Notes under the pieces: generated by a model
What the model was told of the DNA's origin: nothing
The model's input: only the letters and a program-made list of their open reading frames with translations
The model's database searches: none
Program-made: the position numbers and the translations under genes
Part shown: positions 1 to 11,726 of the stretch, piece by piece
Position numbering within the stretch: the first letter of the stretch is position 1
Layout: the number at the start of each line of letters is the position of its first letter
Assembly (NCBI GenBank): GCA_026929865.2
Contig: CM049407.1
Span: 21,410,501-21,474,500 of the forward strand
Length of the DNA: 64,000 nucleotides
From: Hyperoplus lanceolatus
Lineage: Eukaryota > Chordata > Actinopteri > Uranoscopiformes > Ammodytidae
Reading direction: 5' to 3'

Positions 1-1695
1 GATTCACAGTCACAATCATCTTTTAGTCCCTGCACAAGTTGTCAGTAATGTAATGTCTATGTCTGTTATATGACACAACACTTTTCTTGTACAACTGTAC
101 ATAGAATGGCGAAAAATAAAAGATAAAGGAAGATAGATATGTTGTTCACTGTTTATTGCTGTATGCGATTAAACATTTGAAAGTGCTCAAGTCTACCTAA
201 ACATGTTTACTTTTTTACTATTGGTTTAAATAATGCCAAATGATCAGGTCCTGCCTGGGAAAACAATGGAGACTGTAGAAAAACATGGACATCTTTGACT
301 TCATCCATAGATTTTTGAAGGGATACATTCATACGTTTGCCTGATAAAGCAAAGACATTCTTTAACACACCTCTCATAAGCTTTAACATCTGTTAAACAA
401 GTTATTTTTTTTGGGTAGGCCTCTGGCCTAAAGCAATATCATTGTAATACATTCAATCTTCTAGGCAAGAATGATGTTCAATGTGGACCTAATTTGTCTT
501 ATAAGAAAAAGTATTTTGGATTTCATTCACTTCCTTTTTGTAAGAGAAAACTATATCTTTGAGTGGTTGAGCCATTAAAGGTACAGTGTTCTTGTTCTGG
601 CTTAGTGAATGCATAATATGTTACAACATATAATTTTAAATCTATGATCAAGCCTTAAAGGTTTGTTATGACAGTAGCAGCAGGGAAAAAAATCTCTCTG
701 ACAGGCAACTTCATTCTAAGTCTTTCAATTTCACAGACATTTAAACACATTCGGCAAACTTTGCTCACATTGTCTCATGACCTTATGTACAACCTTGGTA
801 CTCAGTCAATATGCAAAGGTCATCTGAACAAATCAATCATAATTCCTTGCTGGAGCATGCTTTAGTTAATGATTTACATATAATAACTATTTCTTTCTTC
901 AGATAAATGCAGTTTTTTCCTGTTTTTACTGCTGCAACTGACCAGAACATTATTATTCAGTATTACATTTAAAATAAACACAAATTTGACTCATTTCAAT
1001 AAATTAATATTTGCTGTAGCATTTGTGTAACTCTTCTCGTCATTGGTACAACTCTCTCTGTTGTCTTATTTACAGGCTACCTTTCAGACAGAAATCATCC
1101 ACTCAAATGAAAACTTCTTCCCCAATCAAGTATCACGACATAAGAACCTAATAATGATGTTAAGCCATCAAAAGAAAAAGTAATTATGTTAGTTCAGTGA
1201 TGTTTTTATTTGAATGGCTTTTTCAGTAACAGGCAGGTACCTAGTAATCTCCTTTCAAACCTTTTTCTAGCTCAATTAACAATCTCTTCCAAAAGGATGC
1301 TTGGCTCCTTCAAGCAAAAGTTATAGTGACATTGAAGGTGCAACATCCACAATGAACGAGGTTACACTGCACCCCTGAGTAGGAAAAGACAGTACTTAGG
1401 TAGTTTTCTCTTCTGCAACATCAACCTATATGGCAAATTATTTATGTTTCATCCAGCTCTGTCTGAAATCTACAGTTGAAAAAAAATAAGGAAATGTATC
1501 TCATCCGCACATTCCGCTAATGTAGTTTATTTCGACTCAGTATGTGGAACACACTGTCCAAGTTCTGTAAATAATCTCTAGTGGTCTTGACTTTATGATT
1601 GCTAACAGGCAATATTCCACAAAAGGGAAACAAGGTCACTTGCTAAATACGAAGTGCCAAATAAAGTGAACAAATAGTGAATGAAATAAAATAAA
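1..1695. other. Gene-free AT-rich stretch
   Basis: I see no supportable gene. Open frames here are short, have no recognisable domains and no splice-site context. An AATAAA-like string near 114-120 on the plus strand could belong to the 3' end of a gene lying to the left, but nothing else supports that. Confidence 0.5.
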
Positions 1696-1696
1696 A

Positions 1697-1925
1697 ACAG
1701 TTTTATTTATATAGTCCAATATCACAAACAGCCATTTGCCTCACTGGGCTTCAAATTCTGTACACAATATGATACCCTGTGCCCGTAGACCCTTCGTTCA
1801 ACTGAGGAAAAACCTTTAACTGGAAAATATTGAGAAAACTCAGGGAGAGTGACAGAGGAAGGGATCCCTCTCCAAGGACCCTCAGACATAAAATAGATGT
1901 CACATGTACAGAACAGACCAATAGA
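1697..1925. repeat. Dispersed fish repeat
   Basis: The block begins with TTTTATTTATATAGTCCAAT and continues through a 'tcactgggctt...tgtac' segment and a 'gagagtgacagaggaagggat' segment. This order of motifs is one I recall from many percomorph fish genomes as a dispersed repeat. It is not coding. I cannot assign it to a superfamily from the sequence alone. Confidence 0.45.
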
Positions 1926-2175
1926 TGAAAATCATAGAGTAGTACAATCATTCTCAACATGTTTACATTCAGATACTAAAATATGAATAGTGTGGATGCA
2001 GGAGGATTTCAGATGCTTCCAGGCCCAGTGAAGGACCAGTAAAAAGTGGTGACAAACTAAGCAGCATAGAAATTAGCCATACATCCGTATTCCTACAAAG
2101 AGCCACTCATTCCGAACCCTACATCACACTGTTTTCCCACCTGCTTATGTACACTATATGGACTAGGCGTCAACC

Positions 2176-2396
2176 TTTAAAGGTGGGGTCAGCGATTCTG
2201 GAGAACGCTTGTTGTCAAAATCACTTTTTGTCAACATCAGTGAATATCTCCTCACAATCTGCAACCTGCACGTACTGTGTGTGCACTGGAAACAAAAATC
2301 AAGTGTTAAAACTCAGCCTACGCTCTGTAAACTGGTAAATGTAAACAAAAGGGTATGTAAACAAAGGGCCCAGCGTAGCCAGCAACATAACCGTTT
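2176..2396. repeat. MITE family A, copy 1 (one end kept)
   Basis: The element starts with AAAGGTGGGGTCAGCGATTC, which matches the ends of copies at 32237-32363 and 45964-46342. It also shares the internal string TATGTAAACAAAGGG with the third copy. The opposite inverted end is not found before the AT-rich stretch at 2400, so this copy looks truncated. The family appears to be a non-autonomous DNA transposon with inverted ends. Confidence 0.6.
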
Positions 2397-2885
2397 AATT
2401 AATAATAATTAATTATAATTAAAATACACTTTGATTGCCTCAAATTACATATCACACACATATTTTTTTATTGATTTTATGCAGCAAGGGGTGGAACAAA
2501 ATGCAGATTGAACTGGCAGACTGGTGCAGAAAAAGAATTTATTGTGATAATGAGCTAACAGGCAGGCAATGGAAGGTCGGTACAGGTGGGAGTACACAAC
2601 AGATTGCAGGTAGGGGGGCTCACCAGTAGAGCTCTTCCCCCTCTCTCTCCCCACATCAACTCTGTGCTTAAAGGTGACAATATACTTTAAAAAACAGGTT
2701 GCAGGTACGTGACAGCGTCTCATGAGAACAAACGTAAGGTAAACTGAGCTGGCACTGCAACAAAGGGTCAGGGACTGTCTTTGTGGTGAGTGACTAACAA
2801 GGGAAAGTGAGAACAAGATAAGATAGTAAACGAGCGGAAGAGAGGTTACTGCAAGTCAGATGAGCCTAGTGAGAACTGGCTGATG

Positions 2886-3000
2886 AACAAACAGAAGCTA
2901 AGGTGAGGGTAGTGTGAGCAGGTAAACAAACAGAAGCTAAGGTGAGGGTAGTGTGAGCAGGTAAACAAACAGAAGCTAAGGTCAGGGTAGTGTGAACGGG
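2886..3000. repeat. 39-bp minisatellite, about 3 units
   Basis: Three near-identical 39-bp units begin with AACAAACAGAAGCTAAGGT. They start near 2886, 2925 and 2964, and the last unit has diverged slightly. The matching position in duplicate copy B (near 7470) has no such expansion. Confidence 0.85.
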
Positions 3001-3149
3001 TCAGCAGGTGGATGAGAAAGTCTTGTGGAAAGGTATGGACGGCTCAAGGATGGCAGATCTGGGGAGTCGGAAGAAATTACATTGTGTGGGAGAAGAAAGT
3101 GGCGTGGACATGACCAGGAATACTCTCCCAAGGTGACTACTGGATGTCA

Positions 3150-3775
3150 AGTTAGAGGGTAACCTTGTGCGGTGCTTCTGGTGATCTGATTGCTGCTTTT
3201 TCGTTTATAAATGAGTTTAAAGGAGGAGGAGTGCTGTTATGCAGAATTTTGTAAACCAGGCAGATGTTTTTATATTTGATTACATCTTCCCAGCTCAGCA
3301 GTTTACGATTATTTAATATAGTACAATGATGTGAACTGTTAGGCTTCTGGTCCAAAACTTTGAGTGTTTTCTTGTAAAGAGTTAGATGTTAGATGTGACA
3401 TAATCATGGCATCCATGTATAGTTTGGCACCATTAAAAGTTAGTGCATTTCTAATATATTTAAAATTGGCTAGGCTAAACTTGACCATGTTGCACACTTT
3501 CTTAATGTGTGCTTTAAAAGAAAGAGTAGAATCAATGATAATGCCCAAATACTTCATTTGTGAGCGAGGCTCCGATTTTCTGTTCTTATTGGCTGTTAGG
3601 ACTGTCCATTCACTTTGGCACAACGTTGTTGGTGTGTAGAGCGTGTCAGGGAGGGACCATAGGGGAGGGACCAAAGAGAGCAAGTGGAGCGGTTGAGGTA
3701 TTTGGATTCGAATCTCTATCCCAACTGCCATTTTCTCCCCAAATCCTCCACCCCAGCTTTAAGTTGGAGGCAGGA
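3150..3775 (-). mobile_element. LINE fragment: end of reverse transcriptase ORF
   Basis: Minus-strand frames encode the C-terminal region of a non-LTR reverse transcriptase. One frame (3339-3731) contains YLGIIIDSTLSFKAHIKKVC, the conserved post-palm segment. The next (3152-3355) contains CLVYKILHNSTPPPLNSF, a typical tail motif of CR1/L2/Rex-like fish LINEs. A frameshift separates them, so this is dead. The fragment interrupts duplicate copy A: copy B is continuous across the matching point near 7640-7765. It therefore probably inserted after the duplication. Confidence 0.7.
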
Positions 3776-4111
3776 ACGGTATATTCCATTGCAGCTGTCA
3801 ATATCCTGCATTGAGATTATTTTTCTTTCTTAATTTGCCCACCAGCTAGACTGCATTTCAAGGCTGCTTCATCAATATGCTTTTCACCAGTGAGTGACAT
3901 ACTTTAATGCTGTGAAAAATTGCATTTTGATGAAGTGTCCCTTTCCTTCCTTCAGAAACAAATTTTCTTTGTAAGCATAAACCAATAGCTGATACTGTTC
4001 TTCTGACGAAAGTCTGCAGAAGTTGAAATTAGCCAAATGGATCATGTTTATACAACGTTCCCTCTTTGTGTTTTCCAGGACTGGGTTTCTTGGCATGAAA
4101 GGATCCTCCCC

Positions 4112-4144
4112 GTAGTGTGTAGTGTGTAGTGTGTAGTGTGTAGT
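4112..4144 (+). repeat. (GTAGTGT)n heptamer tract
   Basis: About 4.7 perfect units of GTAGTGT lie in duplicate copy A. The corresponding point of copy B, near 8120, has a single unit (CCCCGTAGTGTGTAGG). This shows an expansion in copy A or a contraction in copy B. Confidence 0.9.
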
Positions 4145-4239
4145 CGAGAATGGGCATTTGACACAGTCAGATAATCCAATAGAAAATGATCTAAAATATA
4201 CAGAGAATAGTTTTTCTCAGGCTTTAAAATATGCACATT

Positions 4240-5880
4240 CTATACATGCATTACATGTATACTTTATGCATGTGTGTGTTTCAATATACAGCATTCATAT
4301 TAACAATTTATAACTTTATGACCGCATAATGATATGTTTTTACTGTTAAAAGTGTTGACTTCAGGAGTGATTTCCGTTAACAGTTTTCCATCTTAATTTT
4401 CTCCTTACTATATTCATTACATTGGAGTGACTTTTAAGATGACTCAGGCACTGCTGTTCCGTTGTTGTTTTAAAAGTCTGCTGCTCCATGAGGGGATATT
4501 ACACACACAGCTTTATATATATATATATAAAAATATTTTTCTTAAATCTTTTTTTCTAAACGTCATTCACCTCATCGTGAAATCAGTTTCTTGGATCAGG
4601 CCAATAAATCATCATTGCAAATATCAATGATATAGTGTTCATTTTGTGATAGATCCTCTGTTGTTTAGGCACGTTTTAAGGTCAAATTCATGGCTGCATT
4701 GGCCTTCAGCATTTCCATACAGCATACATTAAAACTGTAGACACCGCTTTTAGACGTCAGTGCGTCAGCTGGATGACGTGACTCAATAATACAGTTTGAC
4801 TTTTAAAATCAGACTGGGTGCCAAGCATAGATAGTATATAATATGGATGTATCATCCATGCTGACCTCAGTTATTCACATGGCATCCAATAATCCTGGTT
4901 TATGCGTGTCGCCATCTTGTTAGATTTTTACTCCGCCTCACGTCAGGGGGAGGGAGATACCCCCATTTAGCTGACGTATACCTCCGAGGCAAAGTGAGGG
5001 ACAACGGGCGGAGAGCTGTCACTCAAGAGATCACGCCAATTCATTTTAACCTCCAAAATAATAAAAACTAGCCTGCTAGGAAAAAAACCCCTCAGTGTTG
5101 TCATGGGGATATGACCTAAACATACAGACTAGAATGGTTTTGTGGACCAGGCTGTAAATAGGTTTAATAAGACTTTGAAAACGGCCTGTCAAACAAGTGA
5201 GTCAAAGAAAAAATGCTCAGTCTTGGTACCACCCCCAGTGGCCACCGGAAGGTACTACAATTTTGGTCACTTCCTTATTGGATGCTGGTAAAAATTGCTG
5301 AGGTTGGGGCTTGGTGCCAAGGTGCTAGATAGCTAGTAACTCATGTTGAGCTCAGTGATTGGAGAACACAACATCTCCCTCCTTATTAAGGTCTAAACAG
5401 TTATGACCTGAAGTGATGCTGCTGGGAAAATGAGTGTTTCAAAGCAGATTAAATTAAAGTTACAGTACGATCCTCACCTGCTGATATCTTTATCTCTCTT
5501 ATATATATTCATAATACAGATGTTTCACATAACATTATTCTCAAACCAACTGCGTTGCTATTATACCCAGTATAATAGAGATGTTGTATTGTATACAGAA
5601 AGGAGATGTTATAGTCTGTGTTGTGGCAATATTGATCTAATACATGTTGCAGATTTGAACTTTTCTTTGCAGTAATATAGGCTACATATTCGACAAACTG
5701 AACACGTTGAACAGGTTGAACATGTAAAACTGGTTTCATGAACAGCACAAATCAAAGGAGAGACCTCTACCACCACTTACTGGACAAGCAGATGCAAGAC
5801 ATCCACACAGCACAGAACAGAAATTAAGCAAAGTTACACAGTATAGTTTGCTGCTTGAGATGTAATATTATCAGATTTTT
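4240..5880. other. Gene-free stretch, possibly old repeat
   Basis: No coding gene is supported. The part from about 4890 to 5340 is GC-richer than its flanks. It has the look of a decayed transposon ('gccatcttgttag...ccgcctcacgtcaggggg' and 'accacccccagtggccacc'), but I find no clear ends. The rest is AT-rich with no recognisable content. Confidence 0.4.
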
Positions 5881-5883
5881 GCA

Positions 5884-6076
5884 CTTTCTTTTTTTTAAAG
5901 ATTTTTTTTGGCATTGTCAGCACTTTATTTAGAGTGCAGAGACACAGAGATGAAATGGGGTAGAGAGTGGAATGACTTGCAAAAAGCCGACCACAGGTGG
6001 GAATTAAACCGGGTCTGCTGCGAGGACTGAGTCTCATGGGGGGGGGGCGCTCTAACCACTACACCATGAGAACCCC
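5884..6076 (-). mobile_element. tRNA-derived SINE, family S1
   Basis: Read on the minus strand this begins with a tRNA-like head whose A box reads TGGTGTAGTGG. A decayed B box (GGTTTAATTCC) follows. The body contains 'ccatttcatctctgtg' and ends in AATGCCAAAAAAAA. Flanking target duplications are visible: CAGATTTTTGCA at 5872-5883 and CAGATTTTTACA at 6077-6088, with one mismatch. Related copies lie at 31024-31186, 33686-33848 and 50273-50443. Confidence 0.8.
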
Positions 6077-6079
6077 CAG

Positions 6080-7290
6080 ATTTTTACATTATTTTAAAAA
6101 TATTGCCATTTAAGTGTGCCTAACTTTACATACATTTGGTTTATATGAGGCAGGCTATGCTCTGGTTCTTATTAAACAATAAGTATGGAACCAATCTCTG
6201 CACCAACTTTCTATAAAAACAGTGGAGACAGTTTAATACAGCCACTCCCACGCAGTCCTGCCATATGGTCCCTAGACAGTTAAACAGTTTAAAATGTTTT
6301 TATTTTATTGATTTTTACTATTTTAGACCAGTTTTCCAGAGACTTTAATAAAGGTGGGAAATTGCTTGGAATCATTACTATATTGAAAAGAGATCCTACT
6401 TATGACCAAAAGTTTCTCAAAACCTTTATGAAACTATAGCATCTATCCCCACTATCATATGAAGTCTCATCTGGTGGTTCTGATGGTTTAGAAATGTTGC
6501 TTTGGAGGAATGGACAAAAGCAGAGGATCATCAGTGGCCCTCATATATCCACTGTAGGTCTCGGACATCTTCATACATACAGTATTTGTTTCCATTTGGT
6601 GACTTATCAGTCTGAGTCCATGTGTCTAGTATGCTCAGTTGAAAGGAGGCATTATGGGAAACAAAAGTAGATTAACAGGTCCGTCTCTGCCAAGAGCAGG
6701 AGCATTGACATGCATCCAGATAGTTTCCTTCCCTATACCTACACAGTATATAGCCCCTACCAAGTCCTTCCCAGTGAAGGGCACAGACAATTCTACAGTC
6801 AATTCAAAATATATTTAAATTTCAACCTCATCCCATGAAAAAAAATATATATAAAATCGATTGACAATTACCTAATAAAAATTGAGTAAAAATGGATAAT
6901 TAACTAACTTGTTTCTTCTGTACTTTGTTGAGTCAAAGTAAATAATTGACATTAGCTGGAGGAGTTATGTGGCGGCATTTTTATGTGTGTACTCTACGAG
7001 GATCTGATCCCGGATATGAGACGTCTAGAGAGAGTGGTTAGTAGGCTTTAAAAAACATCATCAGTAAAGATTTGTGCAACATAAACTGACGTTATGTTGA
7101 CATCAACCACTGATCAAACAACACCTGGAAAAATTGGGAGCAGGTTGTGTCCCGCCTTGCACCAAAGAAAGCAGACAATGTAACCCTTAATAGACATGGG
7201 CCGATAAACACTTTACACAATTTGAAACTCAAATCACAAAAAAAATGTGTTTAATGATAACTTTTATGCACTAATATTGTTATCATTACT
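6080..7290. other. Gene-free stretch
   Basis: AT-rich sequence with no supportable open frame, splice-site pair or repeat structure that I recognise. Confidence 0.45.
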
Positions 7291-8240
7291 GCACTGTCAG
7301 GCTGGTGCAGTTTAATGACTTACTGTGATTAAATGAGCTAACCGGCAGGTACTGGAAGGCGGGTATGTGGACAGGATAGACAAACATACATAAACAAACA
7401 TAGGATAATCCTGCAACTGAATTGAACTGGCACTGCACCAAAATATCAGGACTGGTACAGATGGTGTGTGACTCATGAGAAGTAGTGTGAATGAGAAAGT
7501 CCTTCAGAAAAGTGTGGACAGCTCAAGATCAGATCTGGGGAGTTGGAAGAAATTATATGACCTTGAAGAACAGATCAGTGGCATGGACATGGCCAGGAAT
7601 ACCCTCCCAAGGTAACTGCTGGATGTCAGGGCTCCTCATCCAGACCATTGAAAAGCTCTGAGGGATCAGATTAGACAGGTGAAAGGAAAGCTGTGTCATG
7701 ACAGTCACGGAAGGCATGCGACTGGTTTAAAGTAGGCATAATAGCATTTTATTGTTCATCATTGCCATTGCCAGTTCAGCCGTCAAGATTATGCATTGAA
7801 AAATGTTCCTTTCTTCATTTACCAGCCTGGCTCAATTTCAAGGCTGATTCATCAAAAAGTATCTCACAGTTGTACCAGAATGTAAGGTTCTCTAATGCCA
7901 TGAAAATGTATACAATTGTGTGTTTTTTTCTCTTTACTTTACTTGAACATTTGCCATTTGTCTAAGGAAATCAGAAGTCTTTGTTTCAGGCTGAAAAAGT
8001 TTAACGAAGTTAATGCCAGACTTCAGAATTTGAAATTACCCTAATTGTTCATGTTTATACAACATTCCCTCTTTTGGTTTTCTAGAGCTGGGTTTCTTGG
8101 CAGGAAAGGATAGGCTACTCCCCGTAGTGTGTAGGCTAGTCAAAGGCATATGACACAGTATCATCCAAACAGAAATTTTACTGAAATATACCAAGAATAG
8201 TTTGTCTCTGGCTTTTTATGTGCACTATATGTGAATCATT
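7290..8240 (+). repeat. Duplicated segment, copy B
   Basis: This is the second copy of the segment at 2490-4235, about 4.0-4.8 kb away in direct orientation. It is shorter because it lacks the LINE fragment, the minisatellite units and the heptamer expansion of copy A. Its right end lies about 130 bp before the B3GNT3-like exon. It could contain the upstream exon or promoter of that gene, but I cannot identify either. Confidence 0.65.
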
Positions 8241-8367
8241 TCTCTAACAGTCTTTTTAACCAGTTTGCATATGAACACATTTATGAGTCATTTTTTAAAG
8301 GTAATGACGAACAACCTTTTTGCTGATAGATCTGAATTATAAATAAAACTTTGTTTTGTCATTACAG

Positions 8368-9505
8368 AGTTTCACGGAGGATTAACATCAAACTAATAAC
8401 TCTCTTTTGGGTCGGAGCACTTCTCATTGTGATTGGTCTCTTAATCAAATATTCTAAGGACTACAACATCACCCAGGTTTATATGAGAAGGGATCTTGAT
8501 CAAACGACAAAAACCGTGAGAAATACCTCCTATGTATACACCTGGCCAAGGTGTGAACAAAACATGTCTGCTGCCAGCATTACAGACTTCGGCAAACTTC
8601 CAGGTCATATACAAGACTTTCTATACCATCGACACTGCCGACATTTTCCCATGCTACTGGACATTCCTGACAAATGTGGGGGAGTGGAGGGATCTGCAGA
8701 AGTCTTCCTTCTGCTGGTCATTAAAAGCTCCCCTGGAAACTACGACAGACGAGAGGTGCTGCGCAAAACCTGGGCTCAAGAGAGGTTAAGCAATGGTGTG
8801 TGGATCAGGAGGATCTTCCTCTCAGGAACGAGCGAATCTGGGTTTGAGAAAGGGAGACTGAACAAAGGACTCCAAATGGAGCATCGTCAGTACAATGACA
8901 TTCTCCAGTGGGACTTCAGGGACACATTCTACAACCTCACATTGAAACAGGTTGTCTTTCTCGAATGGATGGAAAGAAACTGCCCCCACGCTCGGTTCCT
9001 TCTAAATGGTGACGATGACGTTTTTGCCCACACGGACAACATGGTGGAGTATCTCCAAAGACTCAATGATAGCGATGGAAACAAGCACCTCTTTACCGGC
9101 CATCTGATCCAGTGGGTGGGGCCTATTAGAGAAACAGGGAGCAAATATTATATCCCAGTTCAGGTGCATAACTTAGACTCATACCCCCCCTACTGTGGTG
9201 GTGGGGGCTTCCTCCTGTCTGGCTACACAGCTATGGTCATATACAATATGTCCCATTCCATTGAAATCCTTCCTATTGATGATGTTTACATGGGGATGTG
9301 CCTTTTCAAAGCAGGACTCAGTCCTCAATCCCATATGGGTGTGACTACATCAGGAGTGCACATTCCCTCCAAGAAAGTAGATGCATATGACCCTTGCTTT
9401 TACAGAGATTTTCTGCTTGTTCACCGATTCCTTTCAACTAACATGTATGTAATGTGGCACCGATTACATGACCCCGATCTGAAATGTAGTAGTACCAGAT
9501 ATTAG
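8368..9505 (+). CDS. b3gnt3: B3GNT3-like beta-1,3-GlcNAc transferase, main exon
   Basis: This exon encodes a family GT31 type II Golgi enzyme that should transfer GlcNAc from UDP-GlcNAc in beta-1,3 linkage to galactose of glycans. It has about 379 residues. A short cytoplasmic stretch (VSRRINIK) is followed by one membrane anchor (LITLFWVGALLIVIGLLI) and a luminal stem. The catalytic domain starts near FLLLVIKSSPGNYDRRE. The metal-binding DDD lies in LNGDDDVFAHTDN (codons at 9011-9019). Further family motifs are YPPYCGGGGFLLSGYTA, PIDDVYMGMCL and DPCFYRD. The C-terminal block (LLVHRFL...MWHRL) resembles mammalian B3GNT3 more than B3GNT2 or B3GNT7, as recalled. A good acceptor (ttgttttgtcattacag, ending at 8367) marks the left edge. 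There is no in-frame ATG before the anchor and an in-frame stop lies just upstream, so the start codon must be in an earlier exon that I did not find. Confidence 0.88.
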
Positions 9506-9834
9506 TTTACAGCAGAATTCTTAAAGCTATGCTATCGATATAGGCTAAGATGTATCGCTATAAAAATCTAGCATGTGTTTTTTTTGTTCACTGATTTTGA
9601 CAAAAAGTTATTTTAACAACTAGTTTTTCACAGAATCTCTTACTCCACCGTTAAATCCTACCCTCGCTACCGAAGCTCTGGTGACCCTTGCATAAAAAGT
9701 TTGTAAAAGGTAGGCCACCATGAGCAAATTCACCAGCATCTTGTCTCCAGATCATTGTTGCTCTGAGCAAACCGTCGACCTGCTGCCTTCACTCGTCACT
9801 TCTTCACGTGAAGAATGTTTTCTAAAGCATCTCC
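9506..9834 (+). other. Probable 3' UTR of the B3GNT3-like gene
   Basis: Non-coding sequence directly after the stop codon. I assign it as 3' UTR by position only and see no clear polyadenylation signal that fixes its end. Confidence 0.3.
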
Positions 9835-10230
9835 AGCTCTGTCCTTAGAAATTGTAAATACATCCTTCCTGCACTTGCTCCTCCAGACCTAAACCTAAAC
9901 TGAACCTCCAGAATGTCTAAAGTATACAAAGCTCTCAACGGCGTAGGACTGGCCTACATCGCAGATTCCCGGTTCCTTCTCAAGCCCTTAAATATTCTAC
10001 TGCTGGGTTTCGTTTCTAGATACTCAAACCCATCTCAACGAACATTGGAGAGGCAACATTTTACATCTATGGTCCTAAAATGTGAAGCACACCCCCTAAA
10101 TATATTAGAGAGACAGGCCCTGTGGACATTTTTGAAACAGCACTTTAAAACATATATTTTGAACCTACCTTGCCTTACCCAGCAGCACCTCGTCAGATGT
10201 GCATACTGTACATGGAGTCAAACATGCTGT
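9835..10230 (+). mobile_element. Decayed LINE tail
   Basis: The plus-strand frame at 9913-10236 reads KVYKALNGVGLAYIAD near its start and WTFLKQHFKTYIL near its end. These resemble the 'YKALNG..P.Y..D' and 'F K..LKTYLF' motifs at the C terminus of many fish non-LTR reverse transcriptases. The middle is degenerate and the element is clearly not functional. An origin in another LINE family remains possible. Confidence 0.5.
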
Positions 10231-10232
10231 TT

Positions 10233-11726
10233 TTAAAGGCCCTGGCAACCCAAATCCACTAAATCCTTGTAACTATGTTATTTGGGGGGTAAAATCAGTG
10301 CTAATATGTATATGAAAGGTTTTAGGAATAGCTGCCAACCCCCCGCAAACATACTGTCATGTCAGTTGGTCGAGCATTTGAAAAATCCTGATTCGAATGT
10401 TGCCTCAGTTTAGAGCGAGCTATATCTTGGGACGTCACACGAAGGATCTCTGTTCTAAAATGCATTGAGACGGCCATTTGAAAATTTCTGATTCGAACTT
10501 TGGCTTACGTCAATATCTTGGGACGTCACACGTTCTAAAAAACAAATATATACAATATCTCTGGAGCCGCGCAAGAGATACTGTCTCTTTGAGCCTACAC
10601 TCACAGCCCCGTCTGAGCGAAGCAGCGCGCACCCCGGTGAAACACTGTGATGGTAACGTTCAAAGTGACACCTCGCCGAGCCGCCGTGCAGAAAAAGCCC
10701 AATACGGCATGTGTCACTGCTGCATGTAACAATATTGCATTGGTGATGCATTTTTTTTTTTTATCAATGTAGCGAGTTATTATTGAAGTGCAGGCAGAGT
10801 TTTTTTTGTCAGCACTCCCTTCTGAGAATATGTTTCTGCGGCTCCCTGTAGCGTAGGCTACTTCAACAGCGGGTCTCCACACTGTTGATCGTCTGGACAA
10901 CGTTAGCCTGCTTGCTTAGGATCCAACTGGCCTGCTGGTTTGAACTCATTTGATTGTCTTATTTTATATTTTACTCCTTGTGCTCTTAATTCAAACCGCA
11001 TATCGCATCAGCTCACGTGATGAGAAACATAATCAGACTCCGTTTTCTCTCTCTCTCTTTCTCTCTCTCTCTATTATTCCCACTCCTATCCTCAAAAACA
11101 TTTAAAAATGCATATGTCTAAAATAGATAGCAGATTTTTTTGCAAGTTAAATGGGAAATAAACTAATAAGATATAACAATAAATATGAGACAGAGATATT
11201 TTTTATATATTTTCATTGTGACACTGACACCTGTTTCAATTAAATAGGTTGCGGTTGTAGTGGGAATACATATCCTACAACTAATTGCAGACCTATATAG
11301 GCCTAATAATAAGTTACTTTCTGCAAGTGATGTTGAGCTTGCGCTCTCAGCTGTGCCAAAGCATTCACCGTTGCTAAGGAAACCAGCTACCGTCGCAGCC
11401 CGTGCAGCAGTGTGAACTGCCAGTCAGGCTCGTTGTGAGCATGTGCAGCATTTTCAAGTTTGCGTCTCGTTGTGTGGTGAATCTTTTGTCTGAACTGGGT
11501 TTAACCTGCTCAGCACCGTGAGTGAGAGAACGTTCCCCTACAGAACGTTGTTGGCCACGCCCACAACACCCTGCAAAATGTTCTAGACAGCAAAAAAGCA
11601 GTTTTTTAGACTAAATTTTATAATATTTATGAAAATACATTTTTAATTGGATGACTGTAAACAGCTTATAGAGAAACCCAACATTAATGTCATATATTTA
11701 TGTCTGTGGGTTGCCAGAGCCTTTAA
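10233..11726. mobile_element. Non-autonomous DNA transposon with 19-bp TIRs
   Basis: The left end TTAAAGGCCCTGGCAACCC and the inverted right end TTAAAGGCTCTGGCAACCC differ at one base. The flanks ATGCTGTTT (10224-10232) and ATGTAGTTT (11727-11735) could be a 9-bp target duplication with two changes, which would fit a MULE-like element. The interior codes for nothing recognisable. It contains an imperfect direct repeat around 'cttgggacgtcacacg' (10426-10441 and 10518-10531), and a (TC)n tract. Confidence 0.6.
11046..11072. repeat. (CT)n microsatellite
   Basis: Short interrupted CT tract inside the inverted-repeat element at 10233-11726. Confidence 0.85.

Larger units (their letters stand above)
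2490..4235 (+). repeat. Duplicated segment, copy A
   Basis: Sequence here matches 7290-8240 in the same order and orientation. Shared stretches include 'gagctaac.ggcaggyaatggaaggyggt', 'gaactggcactgcaccaaa', 'agatctggggagt.ggaagaaat', 'caggaatac.ctcccaaggt', 'tttcaaggctg.ttcatcaa' and 'tgtttatacaac.ttccctcttt'. Copy A carries a LINE fragment (about 3150-3775), a 39-bp minisatellite and an expanded heptamer that copy B lacks. Copy B sits directly upstream of the B3GNT3-like exon. No matching glycosyltransferase exon follows copy A, so the duplication did not include the gene, or the second gene was lost. Confidence 0.65.

Noticed and set aside
2445-2816. 123-codon minus-strand frame
   Set aside because: It spans part of a duplicated non-coding segment, and copy B does not keep the frame.
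2886-3000. CRISPR-like direct repeats
   Set aside because: The units are contiguous with no spacers, so this is a minisatellite in a eukaryotic genome.
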